Source: Rhodococcus sp. SMB37 (GTDB lineage: Bacteria > Actinomycetota > Actinomycetes > Mycobacteriales > Mycobacteriaceae). From it: a DNA stretch of 64,000 bases. The notes under the pieces were generated by a model. The model saw only the letters and a program-made list of their open reading frames with translations, had not been told where the DNA came from and did not search any database. Shown here piece after piece: positions 1 to 9,454 of this stretch. The stretch covers positions 62,001-126,000 of the forward strand of contig NZ_SLVY01000007.1 of assembly GCF_004345605.1 (NCBI RefSeq), in the 5' to 3' direction. The translations under genes and the position numbers were made by a program. Positions within the stretch are counted from its first letter, which is position 1, and every line of letters begins with the position of its first letter.

Positions 1-504
1 TCCGGCAAGGAAATTCCATCCGAGGCCGAATGGGAGTTCGCTGCTCGCGGCGGCCTGGACAAGGCCACCTACACCTGGGGAGACGCTCGGGAACCGGATG
101 GTCGACCAGGGGGCAACGTCTGGCAGGGTCAATTTCCTTGGGAGAACCAGCGATTGGACGGATACGACGGAACATCCCCGGTAGGCAGGTTCCGCTCCAA
201 CGGTTACGGCCTCTTCGACATGGCCGGAAACGTGTGGGAATGGACACGAGATCATTTTCTTCCGAGTCATGATCAGGGGATGAAGAACACCGCACCGGTG
301 ACTGCCTGCTGTGTCCCGAAGAATCCGGTGCAACAAGCAGCAGGTGACCTCGCTGCCGACGAGCCGTATCCCCGGCGTGTGGTCAAAGGAGGATCTCACC
401 TGTGCTCGCCCAACTACTGTGACCGGTACCGACCCGCCGCGCGCCAGGGGCACACCGAGGACGCGTCGACCGGGCACATCGGCTTCCGATGCATCGTGCG
501 CTGA
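1..504 (+). CDS. Formylglycine-generating enzyme (FGE-sulfatase domain), C-terminal part
   Basis: The gene enters from the left edge; 167 residues are visible and the frame is open from base 1. FGE is a copper oxidase that converts the active-site cysteine of type I sulfatases to C-alpha-formylglycine. Visible hallmarks are the SEAEWEFAARGG and MAGNVWEW motifs of the FGE fold, and near the end GGSHLCSPNYCDRYR, which holds both catalytic cysteines in the spacing of characterised FGEs, followed by the closing GFRCIVR. These residues argue for a real FGE rather than one of the many FGE-fold proteins lacking them. A Cys-type sulfatase lies 1.1 kb downstream on the same strand and is the obvious client. 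The N-terminus and start are outside the window. Confidence 0.93.
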   Translation, partial: SGKEIPSEAEWEFAARGGLDKATYTWGDAREPDGRPGGNVWQGQFPWENQRLDGYDGTSPVGRFRSNGYGLFDMAGNVWEWTRDHFLPSHDQGMKNTAPVTACCVPKNPVQQAAGDLAADEPYPRRVVKGGSHLCSPNYCDRYRPAARQGHTEDASTGHIGFRCIVR

Positions 505-596
505 CGGTGCGCCTCAACGCGCCAAGTCGAGTGGCGTTTCCGGTCGATTTCGAGCCCGGCGTAGCGTTCGGCCTGCGTGGCGCCATCAGAAGTGGT

Positions 597-618
597 GGCG
601 TAACTATCGAGTAACGCC
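597..618. promoter_or_regulatory. Inverted repeat, candidate operator for the GntR regulator
   Basis: The sequence reads ggcgtaac-tatcga-gtaacgcc: 8-bp arms with one mismatch around a 6-bp spacer, ending 17 bp before the first possible start of the GntR gene. Position and symmetry fit an autoregulatory site. That GntR binds here is inference only. Confidence 0.35.
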
Positions 619-635
619 AGGGCAAACGCGCCGGA

Positions 636-1475
636 ATGCCGTCGGCGCACGCTGGTCGCATGACATCGAAACCACGAATCGCCCCCAAGGCGTTCCCTCG
701 TCCGCCGATGCGGAAGTACGAGGGAACCCGAGAGGACGCTGCACGGTGGGTTCGTGACGTACTGCGGACGCAGATCCTCGACGGTGTATACGGTGGGCTG
801 GCAGCCCCCCGACCGATGCTTCCGAGCGAGGGCGAACTAGCCGCCGAATGGGGAGTGAGCCGCAATGCAATACGAGAGGCACTCGACCTCCTGAGGGCGG
901 AAGGCCTGATCACCCGAGTCCAGGGTGCAGGTACTTTCGTCACCGGAGCCAAGTTGCGCCAGAGTATCGACCGGCTGGAAGGACTGGCCGAGTCGCTCGC
1001 AGGCCATCAACTCACTGTGCAGAACACGGTACTGTCGGTTCGGGAGTCGACCGCCACCCCCCTCGTCGCGGCAAAACTTGCTGTGCCGGAAGGAAGCCCG
1101 ATACTGTTCGTCGAACGGTTGCGTTCCGTGGCGAACGTGCCGCTGTCACTCGACACCACATCGTTACGTCCGGAAGCCATCGACGCTCTCGCGGACGCAG
1201 ACTTGGGCAACCAGGACATCTTCGGTCTACTGGAAAGCAAGCGGGGGATTCGGATCGGCAAGGCCGAGAATACTTTCGAAGCGGTCTCCGCCGATCGTGG
1301 CACAGCCAGACATCTGGATGTCAGTCCTGGCAGTCCGATACTACTACTCAGTCGACTCAGTTTCCTCGAAGACGGCACTCCGTTCGACCTGGAGTCCATT
1401 CGCTACCGCGGGGACCGTCTGTCCCTGGTTTCGGTCAACCCGCGCAGTCGGTCCACCGACTCCCACCGCCCCTGA
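636..1475 (+). CDS. GntR family (HutC/UTRA) transcriptional regulator
   Basis: A cytoplasmic one-component regulator. An N-terminal winged helix-turn-helix (roughly residues 30-95; LPSEGELAAEWGVSRNAIRE then GLITRVQGAGTFV) is typical of GntR. It is followed by a UTRA effector domain (about 115-265) with the strand pattern of the HutC subfamily, including SPILFVERLR and SPILLLSRLSF. The start is uncertain: ATG 636 is the longest frame, ATG 660 and ATG 708 are also in frame, and none has a strong ribosome binding site. It lies between the FGE and sulfatase genes on the same strand, so it probably controls sulfatase, transporter or FGE expression in response to a sulfur compound. The ligand cannot be read from the sequence. 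Confidence 0.88.
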   Translation: MPSAHAGRMTSKPRIAPKAFPRPPMRKYEGTREDAARWVRDVLRTQILDGVYGGLAAPRPMLPSEGELAAEWGVSRNAIREALDLLRAEGLITRVQGAGTFVTGAKLRQSIDRLEGLAESLAGHQLTVQNTVLSVRESTATPLVAAKLAVPEGSPILFVERLRSVANVPLSLDTTSLRPEAIDALADADLGNQDIFGLLESKRGIRIGKAENTFEAVSADRGTARHLDVSPGSPILLLSRLSFLEDGTPFDLESIRYRGDRLSLVSVNPRSRSTDSHRP

Positions 1476-1517
1476 CCGCCAGTCGGATCCGCCATCGATT
1501 CGACCGGACATCCACGC

Positions 1518-1563
1518 TGACGCAATGAACAGCGTCATCGACGTTTCACCCCCCCAAAAAAAA
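1518..1563 (+). promoter_or_regulatory. Sulfatase leader: small inverted repeat and C7A8 tract
   Basis: Upstream of the sulfatase lie tgacgc-N8-gcgtca (1518-1537) and a run of seven C followed by eight A (1549-1563), ending just before the ribosome binding site. The repeat could be a GntR-type operator. The homopolymer run is striking in this GC-rich DNA. No -10/-35 pair is clear. Confidence 0.35.
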
Positions 1564-1579
1564 GGAACGAGGTACACTC

Positions 1580-2956
1580 ATGTCCGCATCACCTCTGAAG
1601 CAACCGAACATCGTCTACTTCCACGTTGACAATCTCGGTCTCGGCGAGCTCGGCTGCTTCGGCGGCGGCATACTCCGCGGCGCCGACACCAAGAACATCG
1701 ACACCTTCGCCGGAGAGAGTCTGAAGCTGTCCCATTTCGTCGTCGAACCACAATGCACCCCAACCAGATCAGCGCTGATGACCGGCCGGTACCCGATCCG
1801 ATCGGGTAACCACACCATCGCGCTGGGCGGTAATGCCGGCGGCATCGTCTCCTGGGAGCGGACCATCGGTGACATCCTTTCCGACGCCGGGTACGCCACG
1901 GCGTGCTACGGCAAGTGGCACATCGGAGCAGAGGACGGCCGTTGGCCTACCGATCACGGTTTCGATGAATGGTACGGTCCTGCGCGGACCTACGACGAGT
2001 GCTTGTGGCCCGACGATCCGTGGTACAAGGGCGAACGCGACGGCTGGTCCTACATGTACGACGGGACGAAGGAAGGCGGCGTTCGCACTACGGACGAGCA
2101 GTTGACCGTCGAACTCAAGGGCCGGATGGATGCCGAGTACGACAAGCGGGCCAAAGAGTTCATGGAACGCAGCGTCGCAGAGGAGAGGCCGTTCTTCCTG
2201 TACCACAACCATTCTCTGTTGCATTTCCCGATCGAGGTCCGCGAGGAGTTCCGCGGCACCAGCGACAACGGCGCCTGGGGCGATGCACTCCTCATGCTCG
2301 ACCACGACTTCCAGAGTTTGCTCGACAAGCTCGACGAGCTCGGCGTCGCCGACAACACTATAGTCGTGTTCGCCGGTGACAACGGTCCTGAGGATCACCT
2401 GGCGGGACGAGGAACCGCAGGATTCTTCGACGGTTCGTACTTCAGTTCGGCCGAAGGCGGTATCCGGACACCGGCACTGATCCGGTGGCCGGGGCACGTG
2501 AAACCGCGCGAAAGCAACGAGATGATGCATGTGACCGACATGTTCACGACTCTGCTGCTGAGTGCAGGCTGCGAGATCCCCGACGATCGTCAGATCGACG
2601 GTATCGATCAGCGTGAATTCTGGTCCGGGGCAGAGGAATCAGCACGCGAGGGTTGCATGGTGTGGCTGAACGACGAACTGCACGCAGTCAAATGGTCACA
2701 GTTCAAGATCAGCTTCGTACGCCAGCAGCATTTCCACGATCCTGAGATTCCTCTCGGTTTCGCACGCATCATCAACTTGCTCGAAGACCCGAAAGAACGC
2801 GAACCTGTCAACCAGACGTTCGTTCGCTGGTGGGTCATGCAGCACGCTCACCGCATCATTGCCAACTACGAAAAGACGGTCCAGAACGAGGAATTGATTC
2901 CCCCCGGTGCACCGCTCGATTTTGTGCCGAAGCGAGTTGCCGACGCAGCGGTGTAG
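1580..2956 (+). CDS. Type I (formylglycine-dependent) sulfatase
   Basis: A 458-residue alkaline-phosphatase-superfamily sulfatase that hydrolyses sulfate esters. The modification site is C59 in CTPTR (the CxPxR consensus), followed by the signature SALMTGRYPIRSG. Other active-site elements visible are K112 and H114 in GKWHIG, HNHSLLHFP and the metal site GDNG. The usual N-terminal Asp-Asp metal pair reads VDN (D16, N17), a mild variant. No signal peptide is visible, so it probably acts in the cytoplasm on imported esters. The start is supported by ggaacgagg 7 bp before the ATG. The FGE gene just upstream and the SulP and ABC genes downstream point to a sulfate-ester scavenging role. Aryl versus alkyl specificity is not readable. 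Confidence 0.95.
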   Translation: MSASPLKQPNIVYFHVDNLGLGELGCFGGGILRGADTKNIDTFAGESLKLSHFVVEPQCTPTRSALMTGRYPIRSGNHTIALGGNAGGIVSWERTIGDILSDAGYATACYGKWHIGAEDGRWPTDHGFDEWYGPARTYDECLWPDDPWYKGERDGWSYMYDGTKEGGVRTTDEQLTVELKGRMDAEYDKRAKEFMERSVAEERPFFLYHNHSLLHFPIEVREEFRGTSDNGAWGDALLMLDHDFQSLLDKLDELGVADNTIVVFAGDNGPEDHLAGRGTAGFFDGSYFSSAEGGIRTPALIRWPGHVKPRESNEMMHVTDMFTTLLLSAGCEIPDDRQIDGIDQREFWSGAEESAREGCMVWLNDELHAVKWSQFKISFVRQQHFHDPEIPLGFARIINLLEDPKEREPVNQTFVRWWVMQHAHRIIANYEKTVQNEELIPPGAPLDFVPKRVADAAV

Positions 2957-2968
2957 GCACCCAGGCGG

Positions 2969-3009
2969 AGTCGGGGGTGGTGGCCGATCGTCGGACACCA
3001 CCCCCGACT
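2969..3009 (+). terminator. 14-bp perfect hairpin between sulfatase and SulP genes
   Basis: Arms agtcgggggtggtg (2969-2982) and caccacccccgact (2996-3009) pair perfectly around a 13-nt loop, 13 bp after the sulfatase stop. There is no T tract, as is common in actinobacterial terminators. It may end sulfatase transcripts or lower SulP expression, since the SulP gene starts only 44 bp further on. Confidence 0.65.
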
Positions 3010-3052
3010 GCGTTTCCACGAGGCCGGACGAGCACCAGGAGAGGTGATCGAT

Positions 3053-4609
3053 ATGAATGTCCGTATACGAGTGCCCCAGGTTCTGCGCGCTCGGTCGTTG
3101 GCAGGGAAAGGATCTGGCTCATTCCGGCTGCAGGGTCGGCCGACACTGGACGCACTGCGCAATCCACAGAAGTTCCGTGTAGAGGTTCTCGCGGGATTGG
3201 TGACGGCGCTTGCGCTGATCCCTGAGACGATCTCGTTCTCGATCATCGCCGGCGTAGATCCGGCAGTGGGGTTGTTCACCTCGTGCATCTTCGCTATGAC
3301 CATCGCAATCGTCGGCGGCCGGCCGGCGATGATCTCTGCTGCCGCCGGATCGGTGGCGCTCGTGACGGCACCCCTGGTCCGCGATCACGGGGTGAACTAC
3401 CTTGTCGGTGCAGTTATTCTCGCCGGATTTCTGCAGATTCTACTGTCCAGATGTGGCGTCACCAGGTTGATGCGCTTTATTCCGAACAGTGTGGTGACCG
3501 GTTTCGTCAATGCTCTGGCAATCTTGATCTTCTCCGCGCAACTGCCCCACCTCATCGATGTCCCGTGGCTCGTCTACCCGCTCACCGGGGCCGGGGTGAT
3601 CGTGATGTTCGTGATGCCGAAGCTCACCCGGAGTATCCCCGCGCCGCTCGTCGCCACCGCCGTTCTGACCGTGATCACCGTTGTGTTTGCATTCGGTGTC
3701 CCGCGGGTGGGCGACGAAGGTGAATTGAGTGCAGCGTTCCCCGTGCCGGGAATCCCCGGTCTCCCGGTCACGTTCGAGACCCTTCGCATTCTCGCTCCGT
3801 ATGCAATCGCGGTGGCGTTGGTCGGGTTACTGGAGTCACTGATCACCGCGCGGATGGTCGACGAGTTGACGGACACACATTCCGACCATCGTCATGAGGC
3901 CCGCGGGCAAGGGGTATCGAACGTGGTCACCGGATTGTTCGGTGGGATGGGTGGATGCGCCATGATCGGTCAGACAATGATGAACGTGAAGTCGTGCGGC
4001 GCGACGACGCGTATCTCCACATTCGTGGCCGGTGCCTCACTGTTGGTGTTGGTCACCCTGTTCGGACCTGCCCTCGCCGCGATTCCGATGGCGGCGCTCG
4101 TGGCAGTCATGATCATGGTGTCCATGGCCACCATGGATTGGGGCTCAGTCAAGCCTTCGACGCTTCGCCGGATGCCGCGCAGCGAGACCACCACCATGCT
4201 ACTCACCGTCGCAGTGACCGTCGCGACGCACAACCTGGCCTACGGCGTCATCGCCGGCGTCCTGTGCGCAATGGTGCTGTTCGTAGCCGAACTCGCCAAC
4301 GGAACCGCCGTCGAACCGACGTCAGTGGTAGCGGGAGAGGCATCGAACGAAGGAAGGACCTACCGTGTGACCGGGCAGTTGTTCTTCGCTTCCAGCAATA
4401 CTCTCGTGCAACATTTCGATTTCAGCGGCGATCCGTCGCCGATCACGATCGACTTGTCAGGCACCCGCGTGTGGGACGGAACCGCGGTGTCGACGTTGAA
4501 TGCCGTCGAAGCCCGATACACAAAGCTCGGCAAGACTGTTCGCTTGACTGGGTGGAACGGTCCATCCGCTGCCCTTCGGACTCGCGTGTCCGGATCGCCT
4601 GTGCCCTAG
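3053..4609 (+). CDS. SulP family anion transporter with C-terminal STAS domain
   Basis: A 518-residue integral membrane protein of the SulP/SLC26 family, likely a sulfate (or bicarbonate) transporter. The N-terminal part holds the family start LAGLVTALALIPETISFSII and about ten or eleven membrane segments. The last roughly 110 residues form a STAS domain (ITIDLSGTRVWDGTAV). An in-frame GTG lies at 3044, but AGGAGAGG (3037-3044) sits 8 bp before ATG 3053, so the ATG is preferred. Placed directly after the sulfatase, it could import sulfate or export the sulfate released by ester hydrolysis; the sequence does not decide the direction. Confidence 0.9.
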   Translation: MNVRIRVPQVLRARSLAGKGSGSFRLQGRPTLDALRNPQKFRVEVLAGLVTALALIPETISFSIIAGVDPAVGLFTSCIFAMTIAIVGGRPAMISAAAGSVALVTAPLVRDHGVNYLVGAVILAGFLQILLSRCGVTRLMRFIPNSVVTGFVNALAILIFSAQLPHLIDVPWLVYPLTGAGVIVMFVMPKLTRSIPAPLVATAVLTVITVVFAFGVPRVGDEGELSAAFPVPGIPGLPVTFETLRILAPYAIAVALVGLLESLITARMVDELTDTHSDHRHEARGQGVSNVVTGLFGGMGGCAMIGQTMMNVKSCGATTRISTFVAGASLLVLVTLFGPALAAIPMAALVAVMIMVSMATMDWGSVKPSTLRRMPRSETTTMLLTVAVTVATHNLAYGVIAGVLCAMVLFVAELANGTAVEPTSVVAGEASNEGRTYRVTGQLFFASSNTLVQHFDFSGDPSPITIDLSGTRVWDGTAVSTLNAVEARYTKLGKTVRLTGWNGPSAALRTRVSGSPVP

Positions 4610-5201
4610 ATGGTCTCCGGCAGGTAGTGGCCCTCTTCTGTGCTCAGGTCATGGTTGGAGATGGTGGGTCACCCGATACCGACACCTGCGCGCTGCCGCT
4701 GGAATAAAGGCACGTACCGCGTCGCGAGGTGGCGGGTCGCAAGTCCGATATCGATCAGCGGTGTCGTCATTGCGCTGCGGATGTTCCCGACGCGAGGCTG
4801 TCCGGAGTCCACGTGGAGCATTCCGGTCAAGGCGAGCCCCCGTTGGGGGGCGATCGCTTCGATCAGCGGGACCTCACTCGGCTCCAGTGCAGAATGAACC
4901 GGGGCAGCACATGTCCTCCTCGCGCACCGATGAAATGCGTTCCGAGGTACGCGCATGGGGCGACAATTGCGGCCCGTGGCGGTCATTGATCCGCGCCGCA
5001 GATATCGACACCGACACAGGGGTGTTGAATTCTTCCGGATAGTCACGGACCGATGTCCTCGACTGTCGTAGCCGACGCGGAACGCGGAAAATTCGATCGG
5101 GCGCGGAAAGGTGCCCAGCACGCCAGTCACGACGCAAGTGCAGCCACCGTAGCCGAGCCTTGGATTGTGTGATGCAGCCCCGGGTTCGGCGCCGTGCGGG
5201 C
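4610..5201. other. 592-bp stretch without a supported gene
   Basis: No frame here has a convincing start, ribosome binding site or recognised domain. A minus-strand reading frame across about 4890-4669 has protein-like composition (for example LHVDSGQPRVGNIRSAMTTP) but no start or family match that I recognise. The stretch may therefore be a decayed gene fragment. It separates the SulP gene from the convergent DUF202 pair. Confidence 0.4.
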
Positions 5202-5543
5202 CTATCGAACCAACGCGACCACGAGCAGGGCGACGCACAGGACAGTGTTCGTCGCAGCTGTCACCGCGATGAAGGACGGTGCCCGTACACGCGGCGACAA
5301 CGGAACAGCCGATAGTACGGCTGCTCGCCGACGACCGGTGACGTAGATTGCCGCGGCCGCCGTGAACGCGGCGACCGCAGCCACCGTGGACACCGAGACC
5401 CACTCTCCAGGGTCGAAAAACAGATCACGGCTTCCCACCAGAAGGCCGTTAGTGAACATTGCGGCTGAAGTGCGCGTCCAGGACAGCGCGGTGCGCTCCG
5501 GCTGCAGGCCGGGGTCACGGAGCGGCGCAGCACCTTCCGTCAT
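5202..5543 (-). CDS. DUF202 family membrane protein (second of a pair)
   Basis: A 113-residue protein with the DUF202 signature LQPERTALSWTRTSAAM followed by three hydrophobic segments (about residues 22-42, 50-70 and 92-112). Its function is unknown; DUF202 proteins are small inner-membrane proteins often found in pairs. Its ATG overlaps the stop of the upstream DUF202 gene by 4 bp, so the two are co-translated and may form a heteromer. It runs convergently toward the SulP gene. Whether it belongs to the sulfur island is unknown. Confidence 0.8.
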   Translation of the reverse strand: MTEGAAPLRDPGLQPERTALSWTRTSAAMFTNGLLVGSRDLFFDPGEWVSVSTVAAVAAFTAAAAIYVTGRRRAAVLSAVPLSPRVRAPSFIAVTAATNTVLCVALLVVALVR

Positions 5544-5911
5544 CCTGCTGCACTGATCGTTGCAGCGACGATCACGGTTCCGCCGATCCCCGCGAGCAGT
5601 ACCGCCAATCCGAGAGGAAGCCTCGACGCCGGTAGGCGTAGACCCCGGCGAATTGCCTGGTCAACACGGCGCCATCGCATCCATCCGCCCGACGCGGACA
5701 TCAATGCGGCCGCACCGAGAAGTCCGCCGAGTGCGTGCGCCAGGTGGGTGTGTCCCGTCTCCGCCAGGAAGTGAAGAACGGCGACGGCCGCGGCCAACAA
5801 CCCCAACGAGGTGCGCTGCCACGCGAGGAATGTCCGCTCGTTGGCGAGAGTAAATCGATAGTCGGGTTCGTCGACCGAGACTGGCTCGGTTGTGAATGGT
5901 GTTTCGGGCAC
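5540..5911 (-). CDS. DUF202/YidH-like membrane protein (first of a pair)
   Basis: A 123-residue protein starting at GTG 5911. It carries the DUF202 motif FTLANERTFLAWQRTSLGLL (about residues 20-39) and three membrane segments, resembling E. coli YidH. It is the first gene of the two-gene minus-strand operon and overlaps its partner by ATGA. It is transcribed divergently from the ABC binding-protein gene, with about 250 bp of shared upstream DNA. Biochemical role unknown. Confidence 0.82.
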   Translation of the reverse strand: MPETPFTTEPVSVDEPDYRFTLANERTFLAWQRTSLGLLAAAVAVLHFLAETGHTHLAHALGGLLGAAALMSASGGWMRWRRVDQAIRRGLRLPASRLPLGLAVLLAGIGGTVIVAATISAAG

Positions 5912-6100
5912 CCTTCAACTCTCGTGGAACCGGGGCGCAGAAGCCAGCGGGCGACACTGGCGGATCGTTCTCTTACCGACAAGTTCGATCACCTGGTACC
6001 GGACGGCGGACCACGATGTCGACAGGGCCTCGACCTGCACGTTCGTATACGGAGTCGCGTAGAACCGCAGCAACGATGATCCGGGGTTTCCATTTCGTCG

Positions 6101-6117
6101 AAGTGGCTTAACCACTT
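6101..6117. promoter_or_regulatory. Inverted repeat in the divergent control region
   Basis: The sequence aagtgg-cttaa-ccactt has perfect 6-bp arms with a 5-bp spacer, and a further aagtggg copy follows at 6122-6128. It lies 44 bp before the preferred start of the ABC binding protein, in the region shared with the divergent DUF202 operon. A regulator site is plausible; the protein is unknown. Confidence 0.35.
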
Positions 6118-6160
6118 GGAAAAAGTGGGTCGACCAGATGTAATTTTGTCGGCCGACTCT

Positions 6161-7648
6161 ATGGTCATGTTCAACGCCCGAGATAGTCGCCGACGTCATC
6201 GAACGACCCTCATCTGCTCTGGCCGCGGTCGAAGGACGGCCGTTGCGGCAGTGGCCGCGCTAGCGCTCTCGTCGGTGCTGACCAACTGTTCAGTACTCGA
6301 ATCCGATACCGTAGTGGTGAACGTGGGATACCAGTCGAAAACGATCAACACGATCAACGCAGGCACGTTGATGCGTGATCGCGGAGAACTGGAGCGCGCA
6401 CTCGAGAACGTGGGCGAGCAGACCGGCACCAGGTACAAGGTCGTGTGGCAGGATTTCTCCTCCGGTGCTCCGCTGACCGCTGCGATGATCGCGTCACACG
6501 TCGACATCGGCTCGATGGGCGACTACCCGTTGTTGACCAACGGATCGAAGACCCAGGCGTATGACGACGCGCGCACCGAGTTCATCGCCACAACCGGATA
6601 CAACCTGCGTGGGTCACTGAACCAGGTTGTGGTACCGACTAGTTCGACAGCGACGCAACTGGCCGACCTGGAAGGCAAGCAGATCTCCACCAGCTTGGGA
6701 TCTGCCGGCGACGGCATGCTCTCGACCGCCCTCGAACGCATGGGAATCGGCACGGGCGCAGTGAACATCGCGAACCAGGATCCGTCGATCGGCGCGGCCG
6801 CGATCGAAGGCAGTCAGGTCGACGCTCTCGCCCAGTTCGTGCCGTGGCCCCAACTGGTCATCTTCCGCAACCAGGGCCGATTGGTGTACGACGGTGGCGA
6901 CAACAACGTGCCGACTTTCCACGGTGTTGTTGCACGCAAACAGTTTTCAGGCGATCACCCTGAGGTCATCAACGCGTTTCTGGACGCAATGCGGACGACG
7001 ACCGAGTACATCACCGCCGAGCCGATGGCCGCGGCTGTCCGTATCAGTGAGATCACCGGCATCGAACCAGAGGTCGCCTACCTGTACAACGGTCCGAATG
7101 GCCTGGTGTCGTTCGACCCAACCATCAAAGAGCCCTTTGCTGAATCGCTCGACAATGTCAAGGACTTCCTCGTAGAACGCGGTTCGGTGAGGGCCGACTT
7201 CGACGTCGCAGGCTTCCAGAACGACACCTACCTGCGGGAACTACTCGGAGCAAACTTCGAAAGCCAGACGACAGACCTCACCAACCCGAGCAGATTATCC
7301 GGCCAAGACGAAATATGCGATCTGCCGGTTGACGACCCTACGACTGCGTCGGAAGTCTGGTTTGCCGGTGAAACGGACACCGAGCCGTCCGCAACGCCTA
7401 CCTGCCTGCTGCGTCGAATTGCCGAGTCCGGAAAGTCTGTTCGTGCCGGATACGTTCCCGATGCGTCGACATCGGTCAAACTCTTCGCGGCGCATGCGTC
7501 GTGGGTCGTCGCCCCTGAGTCCGAGGCGACGGGCAGATTCCTCCCTTTCGCGACCCAGGCCGCTGCAGACATCTACATCGCTGCTCACCCCGGCGCCTAC
7601 GCGGTGACCTACGAAACCGCATTGGACGAGTCGAAACCCACCGACTGA
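6161..7648 (+). CDS. ABC substrate-binding lipoprotein (SsuA/NMT1-like) with C-terminal NosL-like domain
   Basis: A 495-residue exported binding protein. A basic stretch and hydrophobic segment (AVAAVAALALSSVLTNC) end in a probable lipidation Cys at residue 43. Residues about 50-375 form the sulfonate/sulfate-ester/taurine type binding domain (VGYQSKTINTI; HVDIGSMGDYPLL). The family is usually about 320-350 residues. The extra tail (about 383-485), with CDLPVDD, CLLRRI and ASWVVAPESEATGRFLPFAT then AAADIYIAAHPGAYAV, resembles NosL, the copper-binding accessory lipoprotein of nitrous oxide reductase. ATG 6161 or 6167 is preferred over a TTG at 6116. The gene heads an importer operon with the next two genes. 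The ligand is inferred to be a sulfate ester or sulfonate from the sulfatase nearby; the NosL call is a fold-pattern reading. Confidence 0.85.
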   Translation: MVMFNARDSRRRHRTTLICSGRGRRTAVAAVAALALSSVLTNCSVLESDTVVVNVGYQSKTINTINAGTLMRDRGELERALENVGEQTGTRYKVVWQDFSSGAPLTAAMIASHVDIGSMGDYPLLTNGSKTQAYDDARTEFIATTGYNLRGSLNQVVVPTSSTATQLADLEGKQISTSLGSAGDGMLSTALERMGIGTGAVNIANQDPSIGAAAIEGSQVDALAQFVPWPQLVIFRNQGRLVYDGGDNNVPTFHGVVARKQFSGDHPEVINAFLDAMRTTTEYITAEPMAAAVRISEITGIEPEVAYLYNGPNGLVSFDPTIKEPFAESLDNVKDFLVERGSVRADFDVAGFQNDTYLRELLGANFESQTTDLTNPSRLSGQDEICDLPVDDPTTASEVWFAGETDTEPSATPTCLLRRIAESGKSVRAGYVPDASTSVKLFAAHASWVVAPESEATGRFLPFATQAAADIYIAAHPGAYAVTYETALDESKPTD

Positions 7649-7687
7649 AGCGCCGATAGTGCTTGCACACCAACCAAAGGACACGAT

Positions 7688-8605
7688 ATGGCGCACATGA
7701 CTCCCACTCAGGACGAACCCGTTGCGGGCTCGGCCGACAAGAGCAAGAACTTCACGCCCAGTTCGAACCCTGCACGACTTGAGCACAACTCGGACAAATC
7801 TCGCCAGCATACTGTGACGGCGCCCCACTTCCGGAAGGCCGCTGCGTCGATCGCACTTCCACTCATTCCCATCGCGACATTCGTCACCGTGTGGTACTGG
7901 CTCACGGCCAACGAGGTCGTTTCATGGCTGCGATTCAACCGAATGCCGACGCCTGCTGCTGTCGTCGAGCGGTTCGGGGATCGGCTCGGGTCCGGTGCGT
8001 ATTACGACGACCTTCTCGCGAGCCTGCAACGAATTCTGCTGGGATTCGCACTCGCCGCAATCATCGGTGTCGCGCTGGGAATCTTGATCGGACGTTCGGA
8101 GTTGGCGCGAAAGACTTTGCGTCCCTTCCTCGAGATAGTCCGACCGATTCCTGCCATCGCGCTGGTTCCTCTCACCATTCTCCTGTTTCCTTCCAGTGAA
8201 CAAGGCATCGTCTTCATCACCTTCTTTGCGGCGTTCTTCCCCGTGGTCGTCAGCTCTATCCATGCCATGGATGCGCTACCGAAGGTGTGGGAAGAAGCTG
8301 CCCGGACGATGGGCGCAGACCGGTGGACCATCCTTCGGTACGTCGTACTCCCCGGCGCGATGCCCGGAATCTTCTCCGGCCTGTCGGTTGCCATGGGTGT
8401 CGCGTGGATCTGTGTCGTGAGCGCGGAGATGATCTCCGGGCAATTCGGTATCGGCTACTACACCTGGCAAGCATATGGCCTTCTCGATTACGCCGGCGTC
8501 GTCGTCGGCATGCTCTCCATCGGAGCCCTCGGGCTGCTGACCGCCTGGGTGGTCGAGATGATCGGGCGCCGCGTCAACCACTGGCTCCCACGGGCACAAC
8601 GCTGA
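7688..8605 (+). CDS. ABC importer permease, SsuC/TauC-like
   Basis: A 305-residue membrane protein with a long polar N-terminal tail (about 50 residues), a first membrane segment (ALPLIPIATFVTVWYWL) and a BPD_transp_1 domain. The ATPase-contact EAA loop reads EEAARTMGADRWTILRYVVLPGA. The signature VRPIPAIALVPLTILLF is typical of sulfonate, taurine and nitrate importers. The ribosome binding site aaagga precedes ATG 7688. It sits 39 bp after the binding-protein gene and 48 bp before the ATPase gene, in one operon. It forms the channel for the lipoprotein's ligand. Confidence 0.92.
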   Translation: MAHMTPTQDEPVAGSADKSKNFTPSSNPARLEHNSDKSRQHTVTAPHFRKAAASIALPLIPIATFVTVWYWLTANEVVSWLRFNRMPTPAAVVERFGDRLGSGAYYDDLLASLQRILLGFALAAIIGVALGILIGRSELARKTLRPFLEIVRPIPAIALVPLTILLFPSSEQGIVFITFFAAFFPVVVSSIHAMDALPKVWEEAARTMGADRWTILRYVVLPGAMPGIFSGLSVAMGVAWICVVSAEMISGQFGIGYYTWQAYGLLDYAGVVVGMLSIGALGLLTAWVVEMIGRRVNHWLPRAQR

Positions 8606-8653
8606 AGAACCGCTGACGGAAGTTTCGACCCAACTACGAACGGAGAAATCAAG

Positions 8654-9454
<801 letters not shown>

